From the NCBI RefSeq assembly GCF_004342285.1, contig NZ_SMCV01000001.1:124001-188000 (forward strand): DNA of 64,000 nt. Direction: 5' to 3'. The stretch comes from Klebsiella sp. BIGb0138 (GTDB taxonomy: Bacteria > Pseudomonadota > Gammaproteobacteria > Enterobacterales > Enterobacteriaceae). Each line of letters starts with the position of its first letter. Within the stretch, counting starts at the first letter, position 1. The notes beneath the pieces were generated by a model that searched no databases, was not told where the DNA came from, and was given only the letters and a program-made list of their open reading frames with translations. Positions 54,839 through 64,000 of this stretch are shown in pieces. The translations under genes and the position numbers were made by a program.

Positions 54839-55983
54839 GCGCGCAGCGGCGGGCACCACATCAACCGTTCCCTCAGGGAGAATGAAGTCTGAGGGAACTG
54901 ATGCAACACCGCTTTGTAGTCGTCCGCGTGCTGGGCATAGCCGCGGATCGACTGCAATAACACCCGCAGCGCGCTATCCCAGACAATACCTTGCAAGTCG
55001 CTGTACGGCCACAGATCCGGTTCGCGAATAAACGGCACCAGATAGTCAATCCCCTGCTTCACCCCTCGCCCGTCGCGAATCGCATTCCAGCGATCGATAT
55101 CGACATGTTCCGCGTAGCGGTTGAGCAGCAGATGCGCTTCCAGATTAAACAACGAATAGTGGAACGGCATCGTACGCTCCAGCTCCATGGTCTGCTTACC
55201 GTCCCGATCGATCTGCGCCGCCATGCGCTGGGTGACCCCTTGCTCAATAATGCGCGCCACCAGGCCCTTATCCCCGTAGAACAGCGCATTTACCGCCCGC
55301 TGGGCGTCATACCAGGTACCGTGGTTGTTATGCCAGACATATTCGGAATGGCCGATTTCGCTGTAATACATCCAGTGGTTAAAATCGCGGAACCACTGGT
55401 GCAGCCCGATAATATCATCGGTCTCCAGCACGTTCGCTGCGGCAACCAGACCAATGGTATCAATCACCATCCACAATAAGCGGGTATCAATCAGCCCGGT
55501 CCCCCGTCCGGAGACAATCCCGGGAATCGCCTGACCGTAATTCAGGTGCGGGTTCATCCGGGTATCCGCCTCGAGGAACCAGCTGCGAATTTGTAATGCC
55601 GCCGCCTGCGCGTACTGCCGTTTACCGCTGAAATGCCAGGCGAGGCCTAACGTCATACAGCGTTCGCACATGCGGATAATGCGCGCCGTATCGGTATCAT
55701 TATTTTCGCATTGCGGATTGGTGTGCCCATCGCGACGAATATAGGGCAGCCCGTTAGGACGCCGCGGGTTAGGCCACCAGTAGGTCCCAAGGCTATAATA
55801 GTCATGCGCATCGCCGCTCACCGGGCGAAGCTTTTTATGCACTACGCTTTCAGGGGGCTCGCGGCACAGTTTATCCGCTTCGGCAATCAGGCGGCTTAGC
55901 GCCGGTTGCAGGGGGGAAAATGGCTGCTGCAAATTGGCCCGGGCATTCTCCAGGCAGCGTTCATCCAGGGTGTAGAGCTTCAT
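54835..55983 (-). CDS. Cytoplasmic alginate-lyase-superfamily polysaccharide lyase
   Basis: 382 residues, Alginate_lyase superfamily (PL5/PL38-like alpha/alpha toroid). No signal peptide. Catalytic-type motifs: [10 protein letters not shown] (about 217-226, Asn and His) and [19 protein letters not shown] (about 272-290, Arg and Tyr), matching the Asn-His / Arg-Tyr arrangement of the PL5 enzyme A1-III. Other conserved blocks: [14 protein letters not shown] and [13 protein letters not shown]. Its start overlaps the ATPase stop by 4 bp, so it is the last gene of the transporter operon. Probably cuts imported uronic-acid oligosaccharides; exact substrate unknown. Paralogue of the exported lyase at 60734. 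Confidence 0.82.
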   Translation of the reverse strand: MKLYTLDERCLENARANLQQPFSPLQPALSRLIAEADKLCREPPESVVHKKLRPVSGDAHDYYSLGTYWWPNPRRPNGLPYIRRDGHTNPQCENNDTDTARIIRMCERCMTLGLAWHFSGKRQYAQAAALQIRSWFLEADTRMNPHLNYGQAIPGIVSGRGTGLIDTRLLWMVIDTIGLVAAANVLETDDIIGLHQWFRDFNHWMYYSEIGHSEYVWHNNHGTWYDAQRAVNALFYGDKGLVARIIEQGVTQRMAAQIDRDGKQTMELERTMPFHYSLFNLEAHLLLNRYAEHVDIDRWNAIRDGRGVKQGIDYLVPFIREPDLWPYSDLQGIVWDSALRVLLQSIRGYAQHADDYKAVLHQFPQTSFSLRERLMWCPPLRA

Positions 55984-57077
55984 GCCGACTCCCCCTGGTC
56001 AGCAATGCGTAAACCGCTCTGCGCATCGAACAGATGGACGCCGGAAAGCTTCGGCTGCAGCCACAGCGCCTCACCTTCACGAACATCCAGCCGCTGCTTA
56101 AATACGGAAGTAAAAGCGCCGCCGCCGGTTTGACAAAACAACTGCACGTCGGAGCCGGTGTTTTCGATGGCCATAATCGTCGCCGCAATAGCATCTTCCC
56201 GCGCCTCCTTCACCACGTTGACCTGCTCAGGCCGGATGGCGTAGACCACCTGCTGGCCGTGCTGAACCTGCAGGCCGGGGGGCAGCATGAGCAATGAGCC
56301 ATCCTTGAGGCAAAGACTCGCTTTATCCCCCTCCCGCTGCACGGTGCCCTTCAATTGGTTGATTTCCGGCGAGCCGATAAAACCGGCGACGAACAGATTC
56401 GCCGGTTTGTCGTACAGCTCTAACGGCGTCCCCGCCTGTTCGATCCGACCGTCGCGCAATACCACAATCATCTGCCCCATGGTCATGGCTTCAATTTGAT
56501 CGTGGGTCACGTATACCGAGGTGGTTTTCAGGCGCCGGTGCAGTTCGCGGATTTCCCCTCTGACCTGCGTCCGCAGCTTGGCATCAAGGTTAGAGAGCGG
56601 CTCATCAAACAGGAACACCTGAGGCTTGCGCACTATCGCCCTCCCCATCGCCACGCGCTGGCGCTGGCCGCCGGAGAGATCTTTCGGCAGACGTTCGAGC
56701 AACGGTTCCAGACCGAGCAGCGCTGCGGCCTCGGTGACTTTATGCCGCACCTCATCCTTCGGCAGCCGGGCCATTTTCAGGGCAAAGCCCATGTTTTCCC
56801 GCACGGTCATCTGCGGGTAGAGCGCGTAGCTTTGAAAGACCATCGCAATATCGCGCAGTTTCGGCTCAACGTCGGTCACGTTCTTATTATTAATATGCAC
56901 TTCCCCGGCGGAAATCTCTTCAAGCCCGGCAATCATCCGCAGCAGCGTGGACTTTCCGCAGCCGCTGGGGCCAACCAGCACACAAAACTCGCCATCGGGA
57001 ATGGTCAATGAAACATCTTTAATGACGTGAACTTCACCATAAGACTTCCGGACATTGTTCAGAACAACGGCACCCAT
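55980..57077 (-). CDS. ABC importer ATPase (UgpC/MalK type)
   Basis: 365 residues from ATG 57077 (MGAVVLNNVRKSYG); the frame begins 9 codons earlier without support. CUT1 ATPase: Walker A GPSGCGKST (about 37-45), signature LSGGQRQRVAMGRAIVRKP, Walker B LFDEPLSNLDA, switch VTHDQIEAM, then a C-terminal MOP/TOBE domain (IRPEQVNVV). It powers the two permeases encoded just upstream. Confidence 0.93.
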   Translation of the reverse strand: MGAVVLNNVRKSYGEVHVIKDVSLTIPDGEFCVLVGPSGCGKSTLLRMIAGLEEISAGEVHINNKNVTDVEPKLRDIAMVFQSYALYPQMTVRENMGFALKMARLPKDEVRHKVTEAAALLGLEPLLERLPKDLSGGQRQRVAMGRAIVRKPQVFLFDEPLSNLDAKLRTQVRGEIRELHRRLKTTSVYVTHDQIEAMTMGQMIVVLRDGRIEQAGTPLELYDKPANLFVAGFIGSPEINQLKGTVQREGDKASLCLKDGSLLMLPPGLQVQHGQQVVYAIRPEQVNVVKEAREDAIAATIMAIENTGSDVQLFCQTGGGAFTSVFKQRLDVREGEALWLQPKLSGVHLFDAQSGLRIADQGESA

Positions 57078-57087
57078 CACACTCTCC

Positions 57088-57927
57088 TTATCCTTTGACC
57101 GCACCGGACATAATCCCGCGATTGAAATGTTTTTGTAGACCGAGGTAGACGATGATGCTCGGCAGCATCGCCAGCAGCGTAATTGCGATAAAAATGTTCG
57201 GCGTGATGCTCTCGTCGGTGCGCAGGGTGCCGAGGATCACCGGAATGGTGTTCAGGCTGTCCTGGTTGACGACGATCAGCGGCAGCAGATACTGATCCCA
57301 AATCATAATGAAACCGAAGGTGACGACGGTCCCCAGCGCCGGCTTCACCAGCGGCAGGATGACGTGGAAGAAAATCTGCCATTCGTTCGCACCGTCGATA
57401 CGCGCCGCCTCTTCGAGCTCCTTCGGGATGGCGGACATGAATTCGGTGAGGACGAAGATCGAGAATGCCCAGCCGACGACGGGCAAAATCATGCCGAGAT
57501 AGCTGTTATATAAAGAGGCGTCGATGACCGGCAGCCGCCAGTTAATAATCATATAGAGCGGAATGGCGATAACCTCTTCGGGCAGCATCATCGTGGAGAG
57601 GATCACGAGGCTCACCAGCGCCGCGCCGCGAAACCGCTTTCGCGCCAGCGCATACGCCGCGAGGGCGCTCACCGAAACCTGCAAAATGGTGCCAAAAAAC
57701 ACCACCAGCATGGAGTTCAGCAGATACTGCCAGACGCCAATGTCCTGCCAGGCAAAGAGAAAGTTATCCAGCGAAAACTGATGTGGCCAGGCCAGCAGTT
57801 CACCCGGCTTGACGGGCGCGCCGCTAAAAGCCGTCGCCACAATCCCCCAAAATGGACCGACGAATACCACCAGCAGTAGCGCGTAAATACACCAGCGACC
57901 GGCACTCTCCCAGCGTTGACTTAACAT
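57088..57927 (-). CDS. ABC importer permease, MalG/UgpE type
   Basis: 279 residues, six membrane spans. The EAA loop that docks the ATPase is EEAARIDGANEWQIFFHVILP (within about 177-197). Member of CUT1 sugar importers. It lies between the other permease (9-nt gap) and the ATPase (10-nt gap). Confidence 0.92.
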   Translation of the reverse strand: MLSQRWESAGRWCIYALLLVVFVGPFWGIVATAFSGAPVKPGELLAWPHQFSLDNFLFAWQDIGVWQYLLNSMLVVFFGTILQVSVSALAAYALARKRFRGAALVSLVILSTMMLPEEVIAIPLYMIINWRLPVIDASLYNSYLGMILPVVGWAFSIFVLTEFMSAIPKELEEAARIDGANEWQIFFHVILPLVKPALGTVVTFGFIMIWDQYLLPLIVVNQDSLNTIPVILGTLRTDESITPNIFIAITLLAMLPSIIVYLGLQKHFNRGIMSGAVKG

Positions 57928-57936
57928 GAGAACTCC

Positions 57937-58878
57937 TTAATAGCGGGCAATGCGTTTTTTGAGAGTGAGATGGACGATGGTCAGCACCACGGTGAAAGCA
58001 AACAGCAAGAACGATACCGCCGAGGCATAGCCGTAATCGAACTGTTCGAAACCGAGCTTATAAATGTGGGTCATGATCATCTCGGTGGCGTTTGATGGCC
58101 CGCCGCCGGTGGTGGCGTACACTTCCGCAAAGACCCGGAAGCCGCGAATAAACGACAGCATCAGCACCACCGACAGCGCCGGGATCATGCCGGGTAAGGT
58201 GACGTAACGCAGACGGTTCCACCAGCTGGCGCCATCGACATTGGCGGCGTCGTAGAGATCGCGGCTGATCCCGGCGAGACCGGCGATAAAGATCACCATG
58301 TTGTACGGTACCGCCTTCCAGATATGCAGCAGCATGATCACCCACAGCGCCTGATCGGAACTGGCCAGAAAGCCTTGATCATCAATGCCGAACCAGCTCA
58401 GGAAGTGGTTCATCACCCCGTTCGGCGTAGGGTTAAACAGAATCCGCCACATCTCGGCGACAATTGCCGCGCTGGTGACCGCCGGGAGGAAAATGGCGGT
58501 ACGGATAACACGCAGATGGCGGGCCGGCCCTTCCAGCAGCATCGCCAGAAAAAAGGCCAGAATGGCGGCGGCCACCATCGTCACCACCACGTACAGCAGC
58601 GTATTGATGACCGCCGCATGTAATTCACCATCGGCGAACGCGCGGCTAAAATTGGCCAGCCCAACCCACTCGTCCGGCTGATTGAAATTCACCTTGTAGA
58701 AACTCATGATCAACCCCTGAACCATAGGGATAAATTTGAACCAGGTAAAAATAATCAGCGCCGGGGCTAAGAACAGCCACGGGATCAGCTTTTGTTTCCG
58801 CTTTGCGCTCAGCCAGCGGGGGGCTGCCGACGACGATACCCTCGTCGCCGGAGATGTTTTGGTTTCTTGCATGGTCAT
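57937..58878 (-). CDS. ABC importer permease, MalF/UgpA type
   Basis: 313 residues, six membrane spans after a polar N-terminus rich in Ser/Thr. EAA loop YDAANVDGASWWNRLRYVTLP. Paired with the permease downstream to form the oligosaccharide channel. Confidence 0.92.
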   Translation of the reverse strand: MTMQETKTSPATRVSSSAAPRWLSAKRKQKLIPWLFLAPALIIFTWFKFIPMVQGLIMSFYKVNFNQPDEWVGLANFSRAFADGELHAAVINTLLYVVVTMVAAAILAFFLAMLLEGPARHLRVIRTAIFLPAVTSAAIVAEMWRILFNPTPNGVMNHFLSWFGIDDQGFLASSDQALWVIMLLHIWKAVPYNMVIFIAGLAGISRDLYDAANVDGASWWNRLRYVTLPGMIPALSVVLMLSFIRGFRVFAEVYATTGGGPSNATEMIMTHIYKLGFEQFDYGYASAVSFLLFAFTVVLTIVHLTLKKRIARY

Positions 58879-58889
58879 CCGTCAATGCC

Positions 58890-60179
58890 TCACTCAGCCA
58901 GCACGTTTTGTTTTTTCAGCTCGGCATTCACTTTGCCATTCAGCGTATTCAGCTCTGCGCCGACGTCGCTCTCACAATCCGCGAGAATACGGTTGAAGCC
59001 CTCTGCCGACACCTGGCGGATTGGCGTCCAGTTAGGTACCTGCGGCACATAGCGGCCGTGTTCGTTATACAAGCGGGCAAAGGTGGCCCAACGCCCATCC
59101 TGATAGACCCCTTGTACATCGACATTTTTATTGACCGCCAGACGGACCACCGGAATATGCTGACTGCCTTTCCCCATCCCAATCTCCTGGCCTTCCCGGG
59201 AGATCATGAATTCAATAAATTTCCGCGCGGCCTCTTTCTGCTTACTGCTTTTCATCAGAAAGACCGTCGTCCCTTCTGCGAGCGTGGTCTCCCCTTGCGG
59301 CCCCTGCAGCGGGATCACTTCAATCTTGTCTTTGCCGGGATCTTTATCAAACAGGGCAATGTGGTAGGGGCCGCTGAAGAACATTCCGGTTTGCCCGGAG
59401 CGGAATGATGGGATGACGTCAGCCGTTGTGGCGTTGATGGCGCCGGGCTGGGCGACTTTTTCACACATCATGGTGCGGATAAAGGTCAGCGCGCTGGCAA
59501 CCTGGGGCGTATTCAGCGTGGCGGTGAATGTGTTGCCCTTCATGGCGACGAAATCGCCCCCGGCCTGCCAGATAAAACTACTCAAAAACCAGCTGGCATA
59601 ACCGCGGGTACTGGAGCCCGGAACAAGAAACCCGTAAGTGTCATTCTTGCCGTTACCATCAGGATCCTCAGTGGTGAAGGCTTTCGCCATCGCCAGAATA
59701 TCGTCCCAGCTTTTCGGCTGCGGCAAGCCCAGTTTTTCCCGCCAGTCCTTGCGCACAAACAGGGCGAAGGTTTGCGCGGAAGTGGGGACGCCGTAGTATT
59801 TACCGTCAACGTAGCGGGTACTCTCCCAGGCGACAGGATAGAGCTGGTCGCCTCCGGCGATGCTGTGAGGGTCAATCTCTTCGGCAATACCCAGCTGAAT
59901 GAACTGGCCAAGCGCAACCGCATCGTTAAAAATCAGATCCGGCAGCGCCTGGCCCGCCGCCGCGCGCGCCAGGCGCTGTTCGAAGTCGGTTGTGGCGTTG
60001 AAATATTCGATTTTGATACCGGTTTTTTTCTCAAAGGTCTCCGCCTCCTGCTGATAAATGTTTTTGGAATCGTTGCTGGCGCGGATCCAGACATTGAGCG
60101 TGGTGGCGGCATAGCTCTGTCCCATCCCCAGTCCCAGGGCAGAAATGAGTAACAAGGAACGTAATTTATTCGCAGACAT
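58890..60179 (-). CDS. ABC importer sugar-binding protein (family 1)
   Basis: 429 residues. Signal peptide MSANKLRSLLLISALGLGMGQSYA. SBP_bac_1 fold (LNVWIRASNDSKNIYQQEAE; WDDILAMAKAFTTEDPDGNG). The DPDGNGKNDTYGF loop resembles calcium-binding loops of large-oligosaccharide binders such as the Sphingomonas alginate-binding proteins. First gene of the minus-strand operon; divergent from the exported lyase. Confidence 0.9.
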   Translation of the reverse strand: MSANKLRSLLLISALGLGMGQSYAATTLNVWIRASNDSKNIYQQEAETFEKKTGIKIEYFNATTDFEQRLARAAAGQALPDLIFNDAVALGQFIQLGIAEEIDPHSIAGGDQLYPVAWESTRYVDGKYYGVPTSAQTFALFVRKDWREKLGLPQPKSWDDILAMAKAFTTEDPDGNGKNDTYGFLVPGSSTRGYASWFLSSFIWQAGGDFVAMKGNTFTATLNTPQVASALTFIRTMMCEKVAQPGAINATTADVIPSFRSGQTGMFFSGPYHIALFDKDPGKDKIEVIPLQGPQGETTLAEGTTVFLMKSSKQKEAARKFIEFMISREGQEIGMGKGSQHIPVVRLAVNKNVDVQGVYQDGRWATFARLYNEHGRYVPQVPNWTPIRQVSAEGFNRILADCESDVGAELNTLNGKVNAELKKQNVLAE

Positions 60180-60733
60180 GGTGTCATATCCTTTATTGTA
60201 GGGTCAGAAGATAAAAATAAAAAAATCGCACACGGTTATTACGCAGCGCCCTTTATTACGAAAATAAAATGCACTTATTTTTATTAATGACATAACGGCG
60301 AGGTATTTCATCGCTTTTACAATATTAAATAGAAAGGGGGTTATCATTACAACCTGGCAAAAAAGAAATCACGTTTCAAAAGATAAAAAGTTGAAGAAGA
60401 TCACATCAAAAAGTGACAACCAAAGTGACACTTTTTAAAATGATATATTTATCAACATATTACAAAAACCAAAAAATATTTTACACTTTCAATTTTGTTA
60501 GAAAAATGGCTAAAACAGTGAGTTGATTCGCATTTACGCAGACATTTTGGATGCAAAACGCTAAGTACGACAGGCATCACAAAAAAAATCACTTTGTCTT
60601 TTACACTGCTTTCCATCGTGAATGAAACATCATTTCACGCATTACTGATTCATTATTTTAAATTCCCTTTCGCGCTGCGTGAATATCATCGCTGGCGAGA
60701 GTGTTTCTGGTTTCCTACCGAAGGGATAATGCT
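60180..60733. promoter_or_regulatory. Divergent control region of the uronan locus
   Basis: 554 bp, very AT-rich compared with its flanks. Contains a repeated and inverted operator-like element (60408-60436) and a weak CRP-like site (GTTGA-N6-TCACA, about 60390-60405). No regulator gene lies in or next to it within the window. Confidence 0.6.
60408..60436. promoter_or_regulatory. Operator-like repeat in the uronan locus
   Basis: Outer arms AAAAAGTG and CACTTTTT form an 8-bp inverted repeat, and AAAGTGACA / AAAGTGACA is also present as a direct repeat 15 bp apart. A likely regulator site between the two divergent operons. Confidence 0.5.
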
Positions 60734-61978
60734 ATGACAAAATGGTCGAGCCGGGGTGCGTGGTACCTCGCATTTATATTTTCAGGGATCAGCTTACCGC
60801 TTTATGCCGCCCAGCCTGGGCCCCTCATCCTTGATATCAACGCCCTCGCGCAAAGCCGACAGCAGGTTAACGATGGCAACCCGCTATTCACTCAGGCGCA
60901 GGCCGCGCTACTGGCACGAGCGAATGCGGCTCTCCAGCATCCTTTATTCTCAGTCATGGATAAGAGTCTGCTGGCCGTTAGCGGCGATAAACATGATTAC
61001 TACAGTTTCCCACCCTACTGGTGGCCTGACCCACAGGCTAAAGATGGGCTTCCTTATATTCGTAAAGATGGGCAAACCAACCCTGATGCCAACAGTGATG
61101 CCACCGATAAGAACCGCCTGGTGAAGATGAGTGATGATGTCTATACCCTGGCGCTGGCCTGGTATTTCTCCGACGATGCCCGCTACGCCGAGAAAGCCGT
61201 CGCGCAAATACGCAACTGGTTCCTGCTGACCACGACGCGGATGAACCCCAACCTTGAATACGCGCAGGCCATTCCCGGGATAAATCACGGGCGCGGTATC
61301 GGGATTATTGATAGCCGGGCGTTGGTCAACGTCGTGGACGCCATCGCGCTGCTGCGCGCGTCAGGCCGCCTGAGCGAGGATGATTACCGTCAGCTACAAC
61401 AGTGGTTTGGCGATTTTTATCACTGGATGACCACCAGCCAAAATGGTTTCGAAGAGGATAACTGGCACAACAATCACGGTACCTGGTTCGATCTACAGGC
61501 GGCCACCTTTGCCCTATTCAGCGGCAAACCGGAGGAAGCGAAAAAGCGCCTGCTAATTACGCAGTTACGCAGAATCGCCGGGCAATTCGATAGCGAAGGT
61601 CGCCAGATGGCGGAGATTGAGCGTACCCGGCCCTGGCATTACAGCAACTTCAACCTGGACGCCTATAGCCAGCTTGGCCGCCTGGGAGAGAAGGCCGGCG
61701 TCGACCTGTGGAACTTTAGTCTTGATGACCACAGCCTGCGCAAGGGCTATCAGTACATTGCCGGTTTTATCCACAGCGACCAAAACTGGCCATGGCGGGA
61801 CCTGGATAAGCCGGATGCGAAAAAAGCGTTATTCAATATGGCTACCGCGGCTCACGCCTGGCCTGACGATAGCGCATTCAGGCAAAAAGCCGAATGGCTG
61901 CGCGGCCAATATCCGCAGGATATTACTACCCTGATCGCACCGTTGCCCCTGCAATCCCTGGGTGGAGTGACAAAATAA
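60734..61978 (+). CDS. Exported alginate-lyase-superfamily polysaccharide lyase
   Basis: 414 residues from ATG 60734 with GAAGGGA upstream. Signal peptide ending SLPLYA before AQPGP, so periplasmic or secreted. Same family as the cytoplasmic lyase at 54835: [52 protein letters not shown] and EIERTRPWHYSNFNLDAY. The Asn-His and Arg-Tyr catalytic positions are kept. It overlaps the next gene (TAATG). Likely depolymerises a uronate polysaccharide before import. Confidence 0.82.
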   Translation: MTKWSSRGAWYLAFIFSGISLPLYAAQPGPLILDINALAQSRQQVNDGNPLFTQAQAALLARANAALQHPLFSVMDKSLLAVSGDKHDYYSFPPYWWPDPQAKDGLPYIRKDGQTNPDANSDATDKNRLVKMSDDVYTLALAWYFSDDARYAEKAVAQIRNWFLLTTTRMNPNLEYAQAIPGINHGRGIGIIDSRALVNVVDAIALLRASGRLSEDDYRQLQQWFGDFYHWMTTSQNGFEEDNWHNNHGTWFDLQAATFALFSGKPEEAKKRLLITQLRRIAGQFDSEGRQMAEIERTRPWHYSNFNLDAYSQLGRLGEKAGVDLWNFSLDDHSLRKGYQYIAGFIHSDQNWPWRDLDKPDAKKALFNMATAAHAWPDDSAFRQKAEWLRGQYPQDITTLIAPLPLQSLGGVTK

Positions 61979-64000
61979 TGATGCAATTTTCCGGGCAGTG
62001 GCCGGCCATTGCCGCGCGTGCGGCGAGCAGTCCCCTGCTAGCGACATTGATCGCTGAGCACGCTGCGGAACTGGCTACGCCAGCCCTGATTCCGCAGCGC
62101 GGGATCGCCAGCTGGAATCTTTATTACTTTTGTCCGCAGCACAGCGTCCGTCTCATCTGGCAACGCGACTCCCCCACCCGTCATTGCTGCCCGGTGGACG
62201 GTGAAATTTTCAGCGGAGAACCCTACGACGGCGCATGGTGGCGGGAGCTGAACGGCCGCAACGCCAGCGCCTGCTACCGGCTTGGCCTGTTATGGCATCT
62301 CACCGGAAATCGTCGCTACGCCGATAAGGTGGCCGAATTACTGACCGGTTATGCCGACGCCTACCCTGAATATGAGGTGCATGGCAATATTCCCCATAAT
62401 GGCCCGGGGAAAATGAACGCCCAGACCCTGTGCGAAGCGAACTGTATTCTCGATATGGCTCTCGGCTATGACTTTGTCGCAGAAACCCTTTCAGCTGAAC
62501 AGCAGCAGCATATCCGCCAACGCCTGTTGCGCTGCGCAGCCGATTTTTTGCGTGCGCACCGTAGCCCGCAAGTCCATAACCATGAAGTCAAAATCAACGC
62601 CGCGCTGGCGGTGCTGGGGTTTATTCTTGGCGATGACCAGCTACTGGATATCGCGGTAAACCAAACGTATGGCCTGCGCTGGCAGTTAGAAAACGGTCTT
62701 CTGGAGGAGGGATTGTGGTTTGAAGGCTCGATTCACTACCACTATTACGCGCTGCAGGGGTTCTTTGCCTTTGAGAAGCTCGCGCGCGGCACGCGCTGGA
62801 GTCTGATTGACGGTCCCTGGTATCCGAAGATGCTGAACTTCCCGCTCGCGCTGCTGCTACCGGACGGTACCTTCCCACTGCTCAATGATTGCCTCGCCGG
62901 CCAGGAAACGTTGCAGCATAACGATATTTACGAGTTTGCGTGGCATATCTGGGGAGATTTACGCTATGCCGCCGTGCTCAACGATACCGTTGGCGGCGAA
63001 ATGACGCTTGACGCCCTGCTCTGGCGCGACCGGCCGCTTCCAGCCGCCATACCCGCGCTGATTCCACAGGAATCCCTTTACGCCCCCGGCGCCGGATTGA
63101 CCCTCTGGCGACGGCCAGAACAGAAACGGGTAGTGATGATCAAACATAGCCCTTACGGCGGCGAGCACGATCATTACGATCGCCTGAGTTTACTGATCTG
63201 GCAGAATGGTCGCGCCCTGCTTCCCGACCTCGGGACAACCGGATACGGCGCCCGCATGCACTATGACTATTATAAACAGAGCGCCACGCACAACACGCTC
63301 TCCGTCAATCAGGGCAATCAGCCGCCGGCTAACGCCGCGATACTGGGCTGGCACCAGGGGGAGGACTTTCAGTGGCTGGATAGCCGGGTCGACTGGCGCG
63401 CTGAGCCACCGGTTCTCAACAGCCACACCCGCGTCGAGTGGGACCTGAACGCCTGGCGGGATATCCGCTTCCGTCGCCGGTTATTATGGCTGGGGGAGGT
63501 GCTGATCGACCTTTCGACGATCGAAAATCCCCATCGCCAACAGCTGGACTGGACGCTGCACCTGGCGGCGCGGGCGTTGGATAAAAGCGGCACGGCTATG
63601 CCCTTTGCTCTGAGCGGGCCGCTGCAGCGGATGCGCGAGGCGACCGTGTCCCCGTTAGCCAACTGCCAGCCGCGCCATTTCGCCAGCCGGGACGAAACGT
63701 TTGCGCTGTGGCTGGCCGGCGAGGCCGAGCTCTGGCAAGGCTACGGGCCCGATAACCCGGCAATAGAGGAACTCAGCTATCTTGTTTTACGCAGCCACCA
63801 GCCGCAGGCGCGTTTCCTCGGAGTGTGGGATTTCGCCAGCCAGATGCCGTTGACCGAAGTCAGCGTTCAGCACCATCCACAGGGTACTCAGGTCATACTC
63901 CGGCGGGCGGGAAGCAGCACCCGGATAACGATCGGCGATGAAGAGGGAAAGCTGCCCGATGTGCAGCACCTTCGCCAGCGATCGCCGCACTCCTCCTCTT
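61978..64000 (+). CDS. Heparinase II/III-like polysaccharide lyase, 3' end outside window
   Basis: Open from ATG 61978 (a second ATG follows directly) to the window end, at least 674 residues without a stop. No signal peptide, so cytoplasmic. N-terminal alpha/alpha toroid: HNHEVKINAALAVLGF and EGLWFEGSIHYHYYALQGFFAFEKLA. C-terminal beta-sheet domain begins near residue 380 with SPYGGEHDHYDRLSLLIWQNG (His/Asp metal-type site), then TTGYGARMHYDYYKQSATHNTLSVN. This architecture is that of PL12/PL15/PL17/PL21 exolyases. Translationally coupled to the exported lyase. It would turn oligosaccharides into unsaturated monosaccharides. Confidence 0.85.
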   Translation, partial: MMQFSGQWPAIAARAASSPLLATLIAEHAAELATPALIPQRGIASWNLYYFCPQHSVRLIWQRDSPTRHCCPVDGEIFSGEPYDGAWWRELNGRNASACYRLGLLWHLTGNRRYADKVAELLTGYADAYPEYEVHGNIPHNGPGKMNAQTLCEANCILDMALGYDFVAETLSAEQQQHIRQRLLRCAADFLRAHRSPQVHNHEVKINAALAVLGFILGDDQLLDIAVNQTYGLRWQLENGLLEEGLWFEGSIHYHYYALQGFFAFEKLARGTRWSLIDGPWYPKMLNFPLALLLPDGTFPLLNDCLAGQETLQHNDIYEFAWHIWGDLRYAAVLNDTVGGEMTLDALLWRDRPLPAAIPALIPQESLYAPGAGLTLWRRPEQKRVVMIKHSPYGGEHDHYDRLSLLIWQNGRALLPDLGTTGYGARMHYDYYKQSATHNTLSVNQGNQPPANAAILGWHQGEDFQWLDSRVDWRAEPPVLNSHTRVEWDLNAWRDIRFRRRLLWLGEVLIDLSTIENPHRQQLDWTLHLAARALDKSGTAMPFALSGPLQRMREATVSPLANCQPRHFASRDETFALWLAGEAELWQGYGPDNPAIEELSYLVLRSHQPQARFLGVWDFASQMPLTEVSVQHHPQGTQVILRRAGSSTRITIGDEEGKLPDVQHLRQRSPHSSS

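Overview
The window is a chromosomal segment of a non-motile enterobacterium, most likely Klebsiella or a close relative such as Raoultella. Its backbone follows the Escherichia coli gene order from rsmF to ftnB almost gene for gene: rsmF-yebV-yebW-pphA, sdsR/ryeA, yebY-copD-copC, holE, exoX, ptrB, yebE, yebG, purT, eda-edd, zwf, hexR, pykA, lpxM, mepM, znuA/znuCB, ruvBA, ruvC, yebC, nudB, aspS, yecD-yecE, yecN, cmoAB, cutC, yecM, argS, uspC, otsBA, araFGH, ftnB. The flhDC/mot/che/flhBA flagellar block that separates argS from uspC in E. coli is absent. The small genes yobB, yebF and yebB are also missing.

Four stretches are not part of that shared backbone. (1) 2.0-5.5 kb: a DUF535/VirK-like gene, a tiny membrane-protein candidate and an AT-rich gene for a secreted protein of unknown function, just before sdsR. 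(2) 20.3-25.5 kb: a malate-type cluster with a 2-hydroxycarboxylate symporter, an AEC-family permease, an NAD malic enzyme and a CitB-family response regulator with no histidine kinase beside it. (3) 43.8-46.6 kb: a rhamnogalacturonan oligosaccharide transporter and a GH105 hydrolase, where the flagellar genes would be. (4) 54.8 kb to the window end: a divergent uronan-utilisation locus. It has a solute-binding protein, two permeases, an ATPase and a cytoplasmic lyase on the minus strand, and an exported paralogous lyase plus a heparinase II/III-like lyase on the plus strand. The last gene runs off the window.

Several backbone genes fit these accessory systems. Unsaturated uronates released by the lyases would normally pass through 2-keto-3-deoxygluconate to KDPG, the substrate of Eda, encoded here with edd, zwf, their regulator hexR and pykA. 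The malic enzyme and pykA both make pyruvate.

Regulatory signals readable in the sequence: the antisense RNA pair SdsR/RyeA; a MicL-like RNA from the 3' part of cutC with an internal sigma-E-type promoter; LexA boxes before yebG and ruvA (the latter inside a terminator hairpin); a PurR box at purT; a HexR box at zwf; a GntR-like box at edd; a Zur box between znuA and znuC; and CRP-like sites in the malate cluster. No tRNA or rRNA gene, insertion sequence, prophage or CRISPR array was seen. All identifications rest on reading the sequence and remembered family features; no database search was run.
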